Of a stretch of DNA of 64,000 bases, positions 14,921 through 23,916 are shown in pieces. The translations under genes and the position numbers were made by a program. Below the pieces are notes generated by a model. That model saw only the letters and a list, made by a program, of their open reading frames with translations. It made no database searches and was not told where the DNA came from. Position 1 is the stretch's first letter, and each line of letters opens with the position of its first letter. The stretch comes from JASLEW01 sp963732005 (GTDB lineage Bacteria > Acidobacteriota > Thermoanaerobaculia > Multivoradales > UBA5704). Location of the stretch: assembly GCA_963732005.1 (NCBI GenBank), contig CAVSXT010000005.1:1116001-1180000 (forward strand), in the 5' to 3' direction.

Positions 14921-16285
14921 TCAATGGGACGCCGCCGACGAGGCGGGCGGATTGAGGATGGTCACGTCGACCCGCCGGTTGGCGCCGCGGCCGGCGCTGC
15001 TCTGGTTGCTGCTCACCGGCTCGTCGGCGCCTCGTGCCGCGACCTGGATGGTCCCCTCCGGCACCCCCAGCCGCACCAGCTCCCTGGCCACGGCGTTGGC
15101 GCGCGCCAGCGACACGCGGGCGTTGACCGTCCGGCTGCCGTGGATGTCGGCGTGGCCGACCACCAGCAGGCGGTTGCCGCTTGCCTTCACCTGCTCGGCC
15201 AGCATGGCGAGCGCGGCCTGGGCGGCGGCGGTCAGCCCGACGCCCTTGGGGAACTCGACGCGGACGATCGGCGGCGGGTTGGCGGCCGCGGCGGCGGCTG
15301 CTGACCGGCCGGTGGTCTCCGGCGGCAGGCTCGCCGGGTTGTCGGTCGGGACGAAATCGTTCTTCGCCACCAGCCGCTGGCCGTCGCTCGCCAGGATGAA
15401 GGCGAGCAGCTCGCGGCTCGGCCCGTGCGGCTCGCCCCGGCTGTACATCAGCAGCGGCCGGTAAATCGGGTAGGAGCCGTCGCGCACGGTGGCGACGCCG
15501 GCGCGCACCGCCGGCTGTCCCGCCCGGGCCGCCACGCCGAGCGTCTTGACCGCCGGCTTCACCCAGCCGATGCCGACGTAGGAGATCGCCCCGCGCTCGT
15601 GCGCCACCTTGTCGAGGATGGCGCCGTTCTCCTCCACGGTCTCGGTGCCGGCGGCATAGTCCTCGGGGCCCTTGTCGTTGCCGCGCCGCAGCACCTTGTC
15701 GCGGAAGAAAGAAAAGGTGCCGGAGTAGCTGGGCCGGGAGATGAGCCGCACCGGCAGGTCCGGGCCGCCGACCTCGCTCCAGTTGCGGAGCTTGCCGGTG
15801 AACAGATCGGAAAGCTGGGCGATGGTGAGCTCGGAGATCGGGTTGTCGGGGTGGACGATCACCGCGATGCCGTCGTAGCCGATGACGAACTCGCGCAGCT
15901 CGACGCCCAGCTTGCGGGCTTCCGCCAGCTCGTTCTCCTTGACGCCGCGCGAGGCCGCGCCGAGCTGCGCCGAGCCGTCGAGCAGACCGACGAACGCGGT
16001 GCCGGAGCCGAGGGCCTCCCACTTGACCTCGATCCCCGGGTGGCGGGCCGCGAAGGCCTGGGCCAGGTCCTGGCCGAGCTTGCCGCCGATGGTGTCGGAA
16101 CCCTTGACCTGAACGGTGGCTGAAGGGGTCGGCGCCGGCGCCGCGGCGGCCGGGCTCGCGGCCGGGAGTGTCCAGACCGTCGCCGCGGCGATCGCCACCG
16201 CCATGGCGGCCTTGAAGGTGGCGTTACCTGCCGTGCGTGCTGCGGTGCCGGCGGTGAGCTCGGTGACTGCGGTGCGCAGCTGCAT
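14921..16285 (-). CDS. PstS-like phosphate-binding domain fused to OmpA domain
   Basis: A 454-residue secreted protein. After a signal peptide (about 25-50) comes a PstS-type periplasmic binding domain: VKGSDTIGGKLGQDLAQAF, GSGTAFVGLLDGSAQLGAASR and SYSGTFSFFRDKVL. The C-terminal 110 residues form an OmpA-family peptidoglycan-binding domain (VVGHADIHGSRTVNARVSLARANAVARELV, then RRVDVTI). ATG 16285 is preferred over the upstream TTG because AGGAGGG lies just before it. The fusion would tether a phosphate-type sensor to the cell wall. No pstCAB or phoU gene is nearby, so sensing rather than transport is a reasonable inference. It lies 46 bases downstream of the DUF4388-TonB gene. Confidence 0.85.
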   Translation of the reverse strand: MQLRTAVTELTAGTAARTAGNATFKAAMAVAIAAATVWTLPAASPAAAAPAPTPSATVQVKGSDTIGGKLGQDLAQAFAARHPGIEVKWEALGSGTAFVGLLDGSAQLGAASRGVKENELAEARKLGVELREFVIGYDGIAVIVHPDNPISELTIAQLSDLFTGKLRNWSEVGGPDLPVRLISRPSYSGTFSFFRDKVLRRGNDKGPEDYAAGTETVEENGAILDKVAHERGAISYVGIGWVKPAVKTLGVAARAGQPAVRAGVATVRDGSYPIYRPLLMYSRGEPHGPSRELLAFILASDGQRLVAKNDFVPTDNPASLPPETTGRSAAAAAAANPPPIVRVEFPKGVGLTAAAQAALAMLAEQVKASGNRLLVVGHADIHGSRTVNARVSLARANAVARELVRLGVPEGTIQVAARGADEPVSSNQSSAGRGANRRVDVTILNPPASSAASH

Positions 16286-16331
16286 CGCGAAATCCCTCCT
16301 GGGCAAGCGTCATGCCGGCCGCGGCCGGCGG

Positions 16332-17177
16332 TCAGCGGAAGGTGACCGGCCAGTTGATCCAGACCGGCACCGGCGCGCCGGCCAGCCGGCCGGGGCTGAA
16401 GCGGTAGCCGCGCACCGCGTCCAGCGCCGCGTCCTCGAAGGCGGCGAGATCGAGGCGCGAGCGATAGACCTTGGCGTCGGCGACGCGGCCGCCGGGATCG
16501 ACGAGCAGGCGGCAGACGATCGACGGCTTCAGCGTCGAGGTCGGATCGGGTGCTGCCGGGGGCGAGCCCGAGATCAGCGCCGGCTTGGCGTCGCGCGGGC
16601 CGGTCAGCAGCGTCGCCTCGACCGGCGGCCGGCTGGGCGCCGCGGCAGGCGCCGCGGTCGTGCCGCCGGCAGCGGCGCCGGCGCCGGCGTCGTCGCCCAC
16701 TGCCGCGACGTCGCGGCGGGCCAGGGCCAGCCAGCTCACCGCGCCGAGCAGCAGCAGGACGGCGACGCCGCCGATCCAGGCGCCGCGGGCGCGGCTGCCG
16801 GGCGCCGCGGCGGCGCCCGGTGGGGCTGGCGGCGCCAATGGCCGGCGTTGCGGCCGCGGCAGCTTGCCGCTTTCGATGCGGGCATTGGCCTCGAGCAGCA
16901 GCTTCTGGACGTTGCCCTGCAGGTTCGGTTGTTCGGGCTCGACGCCGTTCTCGACCTGGAAGTGGCCGGCGCGGGCCGCCACCAGGCCGACGAATGCGTC
17001 GAAGCCGGCCAGGTCCTCGAACGCGGCGCTCACCACCTCGCCGCCCCGCAGGTAGAGGGTGCCGTTGCCGTCGGCAGCCATGACGCGGACCCGGCAGGTC
17101 CGTCCGGCCACTCCCGCCACCTGGATCAGGTCCGCGAGCGAGAACTCCGCCAAGTCGCCAGCCAGCTTCATGGTCAT
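16332..17177 (-). CDS. DUF4388 - transmembrane - TonB C-terminal protein
   Basis: A 281-residue protein with three parts. The N-terminus (1-115) is a DUF4388 domain: LAGDLAEFSLADLIQVAG, GTLYLRGGEVVSAAFEDLAG. A single membrane helix lies near 134-155. The C-terminal 80 residues are a TonB C-terminal-like domain (PSIVCRLLVDPGGRVADAKVYRS, ALDAVRGYRFSPG). Placing a cytoplasmic DUF4388, usually tied to gliding or two-component regulation, on the far side of the membrane from a periplasmic TonB domain suggests signal or energy coupling; the function is unknown. No ExbB/ExbD is nearby. The start could also be ATG 17171. Cotranscribed with the PstS-OmpA gene. Confidence 0.75.
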   Translation of the reverse strand: MTMKLAGDLAEFSLADLIQVAGVAGRTCRVRVMAADGNGTLYLRGGEVVSAAFEDLAGFDAFVGLVAARAGHFQVENGVEPEQPNLQGNVQKLLLEANARIESGKLPRPQRRPLAPPAPPGAAAAPGSRARGAWIGGVAVLLLLGAVSWLALARRDVAAVGDDAGAGAAAGGTTAAPAAAPSRPPVEATLLTGPRDAKPALISGSPPAAPDPTSTLKPSIVCRLLVDPGGRVADAKVYRSRLDLAAFEDAALDAVRGYRFSPGRLAGAPVPVWINWPVTFR

Positions 17178-17407
17178 TTTTCCCGGGGATCGAACAACCT
17201 CGCCGGTGATCCTAAGCGGGGCATGCGGCGCCGAGATGGCTGGAGGGTGACAGGCCGGTCGCCAGCGGGGACCCCCGGCTCGAGGCCGTGGGGGGTCCCT
17301 TCGCGGCGGGTGCGGCATGAGTCATGCAAAAATCTCTTTCCCACGGCATGGACCTGGCGGCCGGACACCCGGAGCCAGCAGATGCCAATCCACTGGGAGG
17401 TTCGCCC

Positions 17408-18799
17408 ATGAGAGCATTCGCCCGCGCGCTTGCCTGCGCGCTGCTGCTGCTGCCCGCCGGCGCCGGCGCCGCCCGCGCCATCGACCAGGGCCGCCTGCTC
17501 GGCACCGTCGTCGATGCCGGTGCCGGAACGCCGATCGCCGGTGTCAAAGTGGTGATCACCAGCCCCGATATGGCCACCTTCAAGGTCGAAAAGACCACCG
17601 ACGGGCGCGGCCAGTTCTCGGCCATCGTCCTCGACGCGCAACGCCAGTACCGGATCCACCTCGAAAAAGACGGCTACGTCACGCTCGAGCAACCGCTCAA
17701 GCTGAAGATCGAAGACACGCTCAAGGAAGGCTACGCCATGCAGCGGGCGACCGGCGGCGCCGGCGCCGGGATGCCTGGCACGCCCGGCACCTCCGGCGCG
17801 ACCGCGGCCCCCGCCGCCGGCAACAGCGGCGCTCCTGCCGCGCCGGCCACGCCGCCGCCGGCCGATGCCGCCGCGGCCAAGGCCCGGCAGGATGCGAGCA
17901 TCGCCTACAACGAGGGGGTCGCGGCGCTCAAGGCCAAGGACCTGGCGACCGCCACGGTGAAATTCGAGCAGTCGGCCCAGCTCGATCCCAAGCTGGCCGC
18001 GCCGCAGGCTATCCTGGCCGGCGTCTACCTCGAGCAGAAACGGCCCGCCGACGCGCTGGCCGCCGCCGATCGCGCGCTGGCGCTCGAGCCCGCCAACCAG
18101 CGGGTGATGATGGACCGCTACCTGGCGCTCAAGGCGCTCGGCGACAAGCCACACGCCGCCCAGGCGCTCGACGCGCTGGCCGCTGCCCACCCCTCGCCGG
18201 AGGTGGCCCGCGACGTGGCGGTGAGCCTCTACAACGAGGCCGCCGACGCGCTACGCGAAAAGCGGCCGGACGAGGCCGCCGCCGAGCTGGATCGCGCGCT
18301 GACCGTGGACCGCACCCTGGAGCCCGCCTACGGGGCGATGGCCAACATCGATCTCGGCAAGCAGGACTACCGCGCCGCTCTCGCGGTGGCCGACCGCTGG
18401 GTCGCCGCCGCGCCGCAGAGCCTGTCGGCCCTGCAGCTGCGCTACAAGGTGCTGGTACAGCTCAAGGATCCGCGCGCCGAGCAGGCCAAGGCGGCGATGG
18501 CTGGGGCCAAGGGAGATGCCGCCAATCCCCTGAACCAGGGCATCGAGCTCTACAACGGCAACCGCATCCCCGAGGCGACCAAGATCTTCGAGAGCCTGGT
18601 GCAGGCCGACCCCAACAACTCCCGCGCGCACTACATGCTGGGGCTCTGCTACACCAACGTCGGCGACCTGGCACGGGCCCGGGAGCACCTCGAAGCCTTC
18701 GTGCGCCTGGCGCCCAACGACCCCGAGGCAGCGAGCGCGCGCCAGATGCTGGCGGAGCTGAAGAAGCCGCCGGCGGGCGCGGGCGGCGGTGCGAACTGA
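17408..18799 (+). CDS. Secreted TPR protein with carboxypeptidase-regulatory-like domain
   Basis: A 463-residue exported protein. The signal peptide is residues 1-24 (FARALACALLLLPAGAGAARA). Residues 30-110 form a beta-sandwich of the carboxypeptidase-regulatory-like class (LLGTVVDAGAGTPIAGVKV, QYRIHLEKDGYVT). A Pro/Ala linker follows, then about seven tetratricopeptide repeats from residue 160 onward. Such proteins are scaffolds in the periplasm or outer membrane; the partner is unknown. ATG 17408 has GGGAGG upstream and places the signal peptide correctly. It faces away from the DUF4388-TonB gene across 230 bp and ends convergent to a histidine kinase. Confidence 0.8.
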   Translation: MRAFARALACALLLLPAGAGAARAIDQGRLLGTVVDAGAGTPIAGVKVVITSPDMATFKVEKTTDGRGQFSAIVLDAQRQYRIHLEKDGYVTLEQPLKLKIEDTLKEGYAMQRATGGAGAGMPGTPGTSGATAAPAAGNSGAPAAPATPPPADAAAAKARQDASIAYNEGVAALKAKDLATATVKFEQSAQLDPKLAAPQAILAGVYLEQKRPADALAAADRALALEPANQRVMMDRYLALKALGDKPHAAQALDALAAAHPSPEVARDVAVSLYNEAADALREKRPDEAAAELDRALTVDRTLEPAYGAMANIDLGKQDYRAALAVADRWVAAAPQSLSALQLRYKVLVQLKDPRAEQAKAAMAGAKGDAANPLNQGIELYNGNRIPEATKIFESLVQADPNNSRAHYMLGLCYTNVGDLARAREHLEAFVRLAPNDPEAASARQMLAELKKPPAGAGGGAN

Positions 18800-18821
18800 C
18801 CGGCGCCCACTGAGAGCAGCG

Positions 18822-18859
18822 CCTGAGCGGGGCGGCTAACACCTGAGCGGGGCGGCTAA
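18822..18859. repeat. 20-bp tandem duplication spanning the kinase stop codon
   Basis: CCTGAGCGGGGCGGCTAA occurs twice with a 20-base period (18822-18839 and 18842-18859). The second copy supplies the TAG stop of the minus-strand kinase; the first lies just past it. GGGGCG and CGCCCC arms nearby can pair as a GC-rich hairpin between the convergent genes. Confidence 0.85.
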
Positions 18860-20247
18860 GCGGCGCCCCGGTCCTTCCTGGTCGGAGCTTCGCCTTGGGG
18901 GACCCTCAGCGGCAGCCGCAGCCGCGCCGCGCATCCCGGCGGCGGCTGGCGGTTGTCGAGGGTGAGGGTGCCGCCGTGGGCTTCGGCGATCTGGCGGGAA
19001 AGGGCCAGGCCGATGCCGTTGCCGGTGGGCTTGGTGGTGTAGAAGGGCACGAAAAGATTCTCGCGGCTGGCCAGCCCCGGCCCCTCGTCCTCGACCTGCA
19101 CCTCGAGGACGCCGTGATCGATCCGCCAGCCGATACCGACGCCGCCCCGGGTGGGCAGGGCCGCGTCGGCGGCATTGCGGACGAGGTTGATCAACAGCTG
19201 CTCGAGCTGATCGGCGTCGCCCTCCACCGTCACCTCGACTCCCTTTTCGACGAACACCGGCAGGCGGTTCTCGAGCGCGGCGACGCGACGGATCAGCGCC
19301 GCCACCGCGAGCGGCGCCAGCCGCGGCGGCGGCAGGCGGGCCAGGCGCGCATAAGCGGCGAGGAAGCGCAGCAGCGCCTCCGAACGGTCGGCGATGATCT
19401 CGAGGCCGCGTTGCGCGTCGTCGCGCCAGTCGTCGGGCGGCGGTTGGCGGCCGATCAGCGACGACAGCGTCGCGGCCATCGAACGGATCGGGGCCAGCGA
19501 GTTGTTGAGCTCGTGCCCCAGCACCCGGATCAGCCGCTTCCAGGCCTGCCGCTCTTCCTCGCGCAGGGTGCGGGAGACGTCGGAGATCACCAGCAGCCGG
19601 TGGGGCAGCCCGCGCTCGCGAAAGCGACTGCGCCGCACGTCCCAGCGGCCCGGGCCGCCGGGGAAGGTGTGGTCGAGGATGCGCTCCTCCTCGCCGGCCA
19701 GGAACCCCGCGAGCCCGAGCACCGCCGCCGAGCGCCCCAGCAGCCGCTCGGGGGGCGCCCCGAGCAGCCGCTCGCCGGCGCGATTGACCAGTTGCAGCCG
19801 GTCGCGGTCGTCGAAGGCGAAGATCGCCACTTCGACCTCTTCGATGACGCGGTGCAGCAGCGCCGCCGCCTCCACCGCTCCCAGCCGCTGCTCGCGCAGG
19901 GTGCCGCCGAGGGCGTTGACCTCTTCGAAGACCTGGCCCAGGGCGTCGAGGCGGGCCGCCGGCCGGGCGCGCAGCGAGAAATCGCCTTCGCGCAGCGCCG
20001 ACAGCAGGTTGGCCAGCGTCCGCAGGGGCCGCACCACCCGCCCCTGCACGGTCGAGGCGAGCGCCCACCAGGCGCCGATGAGCAGCACGGCCAGGGTCCA
20101 GCGGGTCGCCGCGGAGTAGGTACCCGCCCACAGCAGCCCGAGGGCGAGCAGTGTGCCGGGCAGGCCGACCGCGAGGGCGAGCAGCAGGATGCGGGTCTCG
20201 AAGCTGCGCGGCTGCGGCCGCTCCTTCGCCGGCAGCTCAGAGGCCAT
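18856..20247 (-). CDS. NtrY-like membrane histidine kinase
   Basis: A 463-residue sensor kinase: two adjacent N-terminal membrane helices (about 20-65), a HAMP-like linker, a PAS domain (about 130-225), the phosphoacceptor H-box RVLGHELNNSLAPIR with His245, and an ATPase domain with LVRNAADAA (N box), VEDEGPGLAS (G1) and TTKPTGNGIGLAL (G2). It should autophosphorylate and control the sigma-54-dependent response regulator encoded immediately upstream, whose gene it overlaps by 11 bases. The lack of a large periplasmic loop suggests a membrane-embedded or cytoplasmic signal. It belongs to the HlyD-ABC-regulator operon. Confidence 0.9.
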   Translation of the reverse strand: MASELPAKERPQPRSFETRILLLALAVGLPGTLLALGLLWAGTYSAATRWTLAVLLIGAWWALASTVQGRVVRPLRTLANLLSALREGDFSLRARPAARLDALGQVFEEVNALGGTLREQRLGAVEAAALLHRVIEEVEVAIFAFDDRDRLQLVNRAGERLLGAPPERLLGRSAAVLGLAGFLAGEEERILDHTFPGGPGRWDVRRSRFRERGLPHRLLVISDVSRTLREEERQAWKRLIRVLGHELNNSLAPIRSMAATLSSLIGRQPPPDDWRDDAQRGLEIIADRSEALLRFLAAYARLARLPPPRLAPLAVAALIRRVAALENRLPVFVEKGVEVTVEGDADQLEQLLINLVRNAADAALPTRGGVGIGWRIDHGVLEVQVEDEGPGLASRENLFVPFYTTKPTGNGIGLALSRQIAEAHGGTLTLDNRQPPPGCAARLRLPLRVPQGEAPTRKDRGAA

Positions 20248-21640
20248 GCTTTTCGAGCCGCCGGTAGAGGGCGCTGCGCGACAGGCCGAGCGCGTGCGCG
20301 GCGTGGCTGACGCTGCCGCCGTGGCGCGCCAGCGCCTTTTCGATCAGCACCTTCTCGACGCCTTCGAGCGGCAGCTCCTCGAGCGGCACGGCGCCGGGGA
20401 GCGCCGAGCCCCTGGCGGCATCGAGGCCGAGGTCGGCGGCGCGCAGCCGCTCGCCCGCCGCCATCAGCACGCCGCGCTCGACCGCGTGGTCGAGCTCGCG
20501 CACGTTGCCCGGCCAGTGGTGGGCGAGCAGCGCCTTGACGGCGTCGTCGGCGAAGCCGCGCAGCGGCTTGCGATAGCGGCCGGCGTGCTGGACCAGGAAG
20601 CGCTCGGCGAGCGGCATCAGGTCGGCACGGCGGGCGCGCAGCGGCGGCACGCGGATCTCGACGGTGTTGAGCCGGAAGAGCAGGTCCTGGCGGAAGCGCC
20701 CGGCGGCGGCCTCCTGGCGCAGGTCGGCGTTGGTCGCCGACAGCACGCGCACGTCGGCGGAGCGGGTGCGCGAGGAGCCCAGGCGCTCGAACTCGCCGGT
20801 CTCGAGGACGCGCAGCAGGCGGGCCTGCTGGGAGAGCGTGATGTTGGCGATCTCGTCGAGAAAGACGGTGCCGCCGTCGGCCAGCTCGAAGCGGCCGACG
20901 CGGTCCTCCTTGGCGTCGGTGAAGGCGCCGCGGACGTGTCCGAAGAGCTCGCTCTCGAACACCGACTCCGACAGGCCGCCGGTGTTGACGGTGATCAGCG
21001 GGTTGGTGGCGCGCGGCGAGACGGCGTGCAGCGCCCGCGCCACCAGCCCCTTGCCGGTGCCGTGCTCGCCGGTGATCAGCACGTTGGCCGCCGAGGGGCC
21101 GACTCGCTCGATGAGCTCGACGACCTGCCGCATCTCGGGCGACTCGGCGATCGGCAGCGGCCGCCGTTCGGGGTCCCCGGCGCCGGCGCCGCCGGCATCG
21201 CGCAGCAGCTGGTTCTCGGCCTGCAGGCGGTCGCCGCGCCGCAGGGCGCGCGCCAGCTCCACCTGGATGCGCAGCACCGAGAGCAGGCGCTGGTTCTCCC
21301 AGGGTTTCTCGATGAAGTCGCGGGCCCCCTGCCGCATCGCCGCGACCGCCAGGTCGATGCTCGCCCAGGCGGTCATCACCACCACCGGCAGCGCGGCGTC
21401 GATGTCGCGCAGGCGGCCCAGCAGGTCGAGTCCTTCCTGGCCGGAGGTGGTGTCGCGGGAGTAGTTGAGATCGATGAGCGCGACGTCGAGCTCGCGGGTG
21501 GCCGCCGCCGCCACCGCCTCGGCGGGAGACGAAGCCAGCACCGCCTCGAAGCCTTCGGCCTTGAGCAGCAGGCGCAACGCCTCGCGGACCTGCCGCTGGT
21601 CGTCGGCGATCAAGGCCCGGGCGGGGGGCGGGGAGGTCAT
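20237..21640 (-). CDS. NtrC-family sigma-54-dependent response regulator
   Basis: A 467-residue regulator. The receiver domain (1-125) has acidic pocket Asp13/Asp14, phosphoacceptor Asp57 (ALIDLNY) and TAWAS. The AAA+ domain has Walker A GEHGTGKG, the sigma-54 contact loop GAFTDA intact, FLDEI and the sensor region RFRQDLLFRLN. A Fis-type helix-turn-helix closes the protein (SVSHAAHALGLSRSALYRRLEKHGL). It activates sigma-54 RNA polymerase by ATP hydrolysis. A sigma-54 promoter and a long inverted repeat upstream of the operon are the likely targets. TAGAGT six bases before the ATG, with no Shine-Dalgarno sequence, suggests a separate leaderless promoter for this gene and the kinase. Confidence 0.92.
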   Translation of the reverse strand: MTSPPPARALIADDQRQVREALRLLLKAEGFEAVLASSPAEAVAAAATRELDVALIDLNYSRDTTSGQEGLDLLGRLRDIDAALPVVVMTAWASIDLAVAAMRQGARDFIEKPWENQRLLSVLRIQVELARALRRGDRLQAENQLLRDAGGAGAGDPERRPLPIAESPEMRQVVELIERVGPSAANVLITGEHGTGKGLVARALHAVSPRATNPLITVNTGGLSESVFESELFGHVRGAFTDAKEDRVGRFELADGGTVFLDEIANITLSQQARLLRVLETGEFERLGSSRTRSADVRVLSATNADLRQEAAAGRFRQDLLFRLNTVEIRVPPLRARRADLMPLAERFLVQHAGRYRKPLRGFADDAVKALLAHHWPGNVRELDHAVERGVLMAAGERLRAADLGLDAARGSALPGAVPLEELPLEGVEKVLIEKALARHGGSVSHAAHALGLSRSALYRRLEKHGL

Positions 21641-21646
21641 GACATC

Positions 21647-21652
21647 ACTCTA
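21647..21652 (-). promoter_or_regulatory. TAGAGT -10 element, leaderless start of response regulator
   Basis: On the minus strand TAGAGT is followed by six bases and the ATG at 21640. It could give basal expression of regulator and kinase when the sigma-54 promoter is off. Confidence 0.55.
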
Positions 21653-21716
21653 CCGCCCTTGGGCCGCGGAGCTGGCGGTTCCCGGCCCCTCTGCGGCCCG
21701 GCAGGGGGCCCCGGAG

Positions 21717-22463
21717 CTAGACTACGAAGCCGCGCTCGGCGAGCTCCTTCTCCTCCACCTGCCGCTGCGGCCCCTGCTCCTCCTCGACCACCCGGCCGTC
21801 GAAGAGGTGGATCGTGCGCTCGGCGTATCGTGCGAAGCGCGGGTCGTGCGTCACCATGCAGATGGTGGCGCCTTCCTTGTGCAACTCCGCCAGCAGCTCC
21901 ATGACCGCCTCGCTGTTGCGGGAGTCGAGGTTGCCGGTGGGCTCGTCGGCGAGCAGGATCGACGGCTTGCCGACCACCGCCCGCGCCACCGCCACGCGCT
22001 GCTGCTGGCCGCCGGAAAGCTGCGACGGATAGTGCTTCATGCGGTGCGACATGCCCACCCGCTCGAGCGCCTCCTGCACCCGCTCCTTGCGCTCCTTGGC
22101 CGGCATGCCGCGGTAGGTCAGCGGCAGCTCGACGTTCTCGTAGACGGTGAGGTCGCCGATCAGGTTGAAGGCCTGGAAGATGAAGCCGATCTCCTGATTG
22201 CGGATGCGGGCACGGTCCGAGAACGACAGCTCGGCCACCTGCTTGCCGTTGAGCCGGTACTTGCCTTCGGACGGCGTGTCGAGCAGGCCGAGGATCGACA
22301 GCAGGGTGGTCTTGCCGCAACCCGATGGGCCGGCGATCGAGACGTACTCGCCGTTGCGGATCTCGAGATGGATGCCGGACAGCGCGTGCGTCTCGACCTC
22401 GTCGGTGAGGAAGACCTTGGTCACCCCGTCGAGCTGGATCAACGACTCCGTGGATGCGTTCAT
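21717..22463 (-). CDS. ABC transporter ATPase, MacB/LolD type
   Basis: A 248-residue nucleotide-binding subunit. Walker A is GPSGCGKTT (45-53), the signature LSGGQQQR, Walker B ILLADEPTGNLDS, and the H-loop VTHDPRF. The sequence belongs to the family that serves FtsX-type permeases in MacAB and LolCDE systems, moving antibiotics, lipids or lipoproteins. AGGAGAG precedes the ATG. It lies downstream of the HlyD adaptor, but the FtsX permease that should complete the system is missing from this operon. Confidence 0.9.
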   Translation of the reverse strand: MNASTESLIQLDGVTKVFLTDEVETHALSGIHLEIRNGEYVSIAGPSGCGKTTLLSILGLLDTPSEGKYRLNGKQVAELSFSDRARIRNQEIGFIFQAFNLIGDLTVYENVELPLTYRGMPAKERKERVQEALERVGMSHRMKHYPSQLSGGQQQRVAVARAVVGKPSILLADEPTGNLDSRNSEAVMELLAELHKEGATICMVTHDPRFARYAERTIHLFDGRVVEEEQGPQRQVEEKELAERGFVV

Positions 22464-22529
22464 CGATTCTCTCCTAATGCCCCCGCGTCAATGGATGGAG
22501 CGTAGTGTCCTGTGTCGAGCGATGCGCGC

Positions 22530-23795
22530 TCAGTTCAACCGGATGCGATCGAAACCGTCCTGCGCCGAGGTGTCGGACAGGATGACCTGATCGCCGGGAT
22601 TGAGCCCGCTCACGATCTCGATGGTGTTCACGGAGCTGCGACCGAGCATCACCGGCACCCGGGTCGCTTCCTTGCCGTCCTTGCTCAGCTTGAACATCTC
22701 GACCTTGCTCTGGGCCTGGCCGTAGGCCGGCCGGCCCACGTAGAGCACGTTTTCGAGGCGCTCGATCTCGATCGTGCCGTCCACCGAGAGGTCGGTGCGC
22801 GCGCCCTGCGGCAGCGGCCCGTGCAGCGCGACGTCCACCAGCACGGTGCCATCCTGCACCGACGGGGCGACGCGCGACACCGAGCCGGCGGCGAGGCCGT
22901 TGCGGGTGTCGACCGACGCCTGCTGGCCGATGCGCACGTCCTTGGCCTGCGTCTCCGGGATGCGCAGCTGCGCCTTCAGCTGATCGGGACGCGCGACGCG
23001 CGCCAGCGTGGTGCCGGCGGTGACGCGCTGGCCCACCTGCACCGGCACCTCCTGCAGCACACCGGCAAGGCCCGCCCTGACGGTGAGCGAGTCCACCTGG
23101 TGCTTGCGCAGGTCGTAGACCGCGGCCAGGTTCTCGACCCGCGATTCCTGCGCCGCGTTCTGCGCCGCGACCGAGTTTTCGGCCTGCTTGTACTTGTCGT
23201 CCTCGATGAGGACCGTCTTGCGCAGCTCCTCGGCCTTGAGCAGGGAGAGCTTGAGGGTGATCTCCGGGATCAGACCGTCGCCGGCCAGCTTCTTGTTGGC
23301 CTCGGCCTGCAGGTCGGCCTGGGCGCTGGCCGACTTGGCGCTGGTCACGGTCGATTGCTGGTTGAGCAGCTGGGTGGTGAGCTGGGCCTTCAGGTTGTCG
23401 GCGTCGGCCTGCGCCGCCTTGAGCTGCGCGAACGCCTCGGCGGCGTTCTGCTGCACCTCGGGGTTGCTCATCTCGATCAGCACGGTATCCGGCCCGACGG
23501 TGACGCCGGGGAGGTTGGGGATGCGCTCGATGCGCCCTTCCACCTGCGCCGAGATGAAGCGCACCGCCGAGTCGATCGGCACCAGGGTGCCGGAGCCGCG
23601 CACCTGGCGCAGCATCGAACCGCGCTGGACCGTGTCGATCCAGACGGTCTGGCGCTCGACGGTCGGGGCGGCCGGCTTCAGCTGGGACAGGCCAAGGGTG
23701 ATCAACCCGATGGCCACCACGGCGCCGGCGGCGATGAAGGCATTGCGCCGGCGGCGCTTCTGGACCTGACCGGTGCGAGCGATATCCATACCCAT
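22530..23795 (-). CDS. HlyD/MacA-family periplasmic adaptor
   Basis: A 421-residue membrane fusion protein. A short basic N-terminus leads into one membrane anchor (about 17-35, NAFIAAGAVVAIGLITLGL), then split lipoyl/barrel-sandwich segments (about 60-110 and 250-290) around a long alpha-helical hairpin rich in Ala, Gln and Glu (about 115-250), then beta-barrel and membrane-proximal domains. Adaptors of this kind bridge an inner-membrane transporter to an outer-membrane channel. It is the first gene of the operon and sits directly downstream of a sigma-54 promoter. Its start has a GAGAGGGGG-type ribosome binding site. Confidence 0.88.
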   Translation of the reverse strand: MGMDIARTGQVQKRRRRNAFIAAGAVVAIGLITLGLSQLKPAAPTVERQTVWIDTVQRGSMLRQVRGSGTLVPIDSAVRFISAQVEGRIERIPNLPGVTVGPDTVLIEMSNPEVQQNAAEAFAQLKAAQADADNLKAQLTTQLLNQQSTVTSAKSASAQADLQAEANKKLAGDGLIPEITLKLSLLKAEELRKTVLIEDDKYKQAENSVAAQNAAQESRVENLAAVYDLRKHQVDSLTVRAGLAGVLQEVPVQVGQRVTAGTTLARVARPDQLKAQLRIPETQAKDVRIGQQASVDTRNGLAAGSVSRVAPSVQDGTVLVDVALHGPLPQGARTDLSVDGTIEIERLENVLYVGRPAYGQAQSKVEMFKLSKDGKEATRVPVMLGRSSVNTIEIVSGLNPGDQVILSDTSAQDGFDRIRLN

Positions 23796-23823
23796 AGTGA
23801 GCCCCCTCTCACCTCATGCCTTA

Positions 23824-23839
23824 CGCAGCTCGCGTGCCA
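23824..23839 (-). promoter_or_regulatory. Sigma-54 (-24/-12) promoter of the HlyD operon
   Basis: The minus strand reads TGGCACG-CGAG-CTGCG, against the consensus TGGCACG-N4-TTGCW. The invariant GG and GC are present at the correct spacing, with two mismatches near the -12. The predicted start near 23813 leaves a leader of about 18 bases containing the ribosome binding site of the HlyD gene. The operon encodes its own sigma-54 activator. Confidence 0.8.
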
Positions 23840-23916
23840 CGGTTTCACCTGGTCTGCATGCCGCTGCAAACAATGGGTTTCCGGTCGCGGCTCGGGCGCC
23901 TGGCGGCGGTGCCGGC

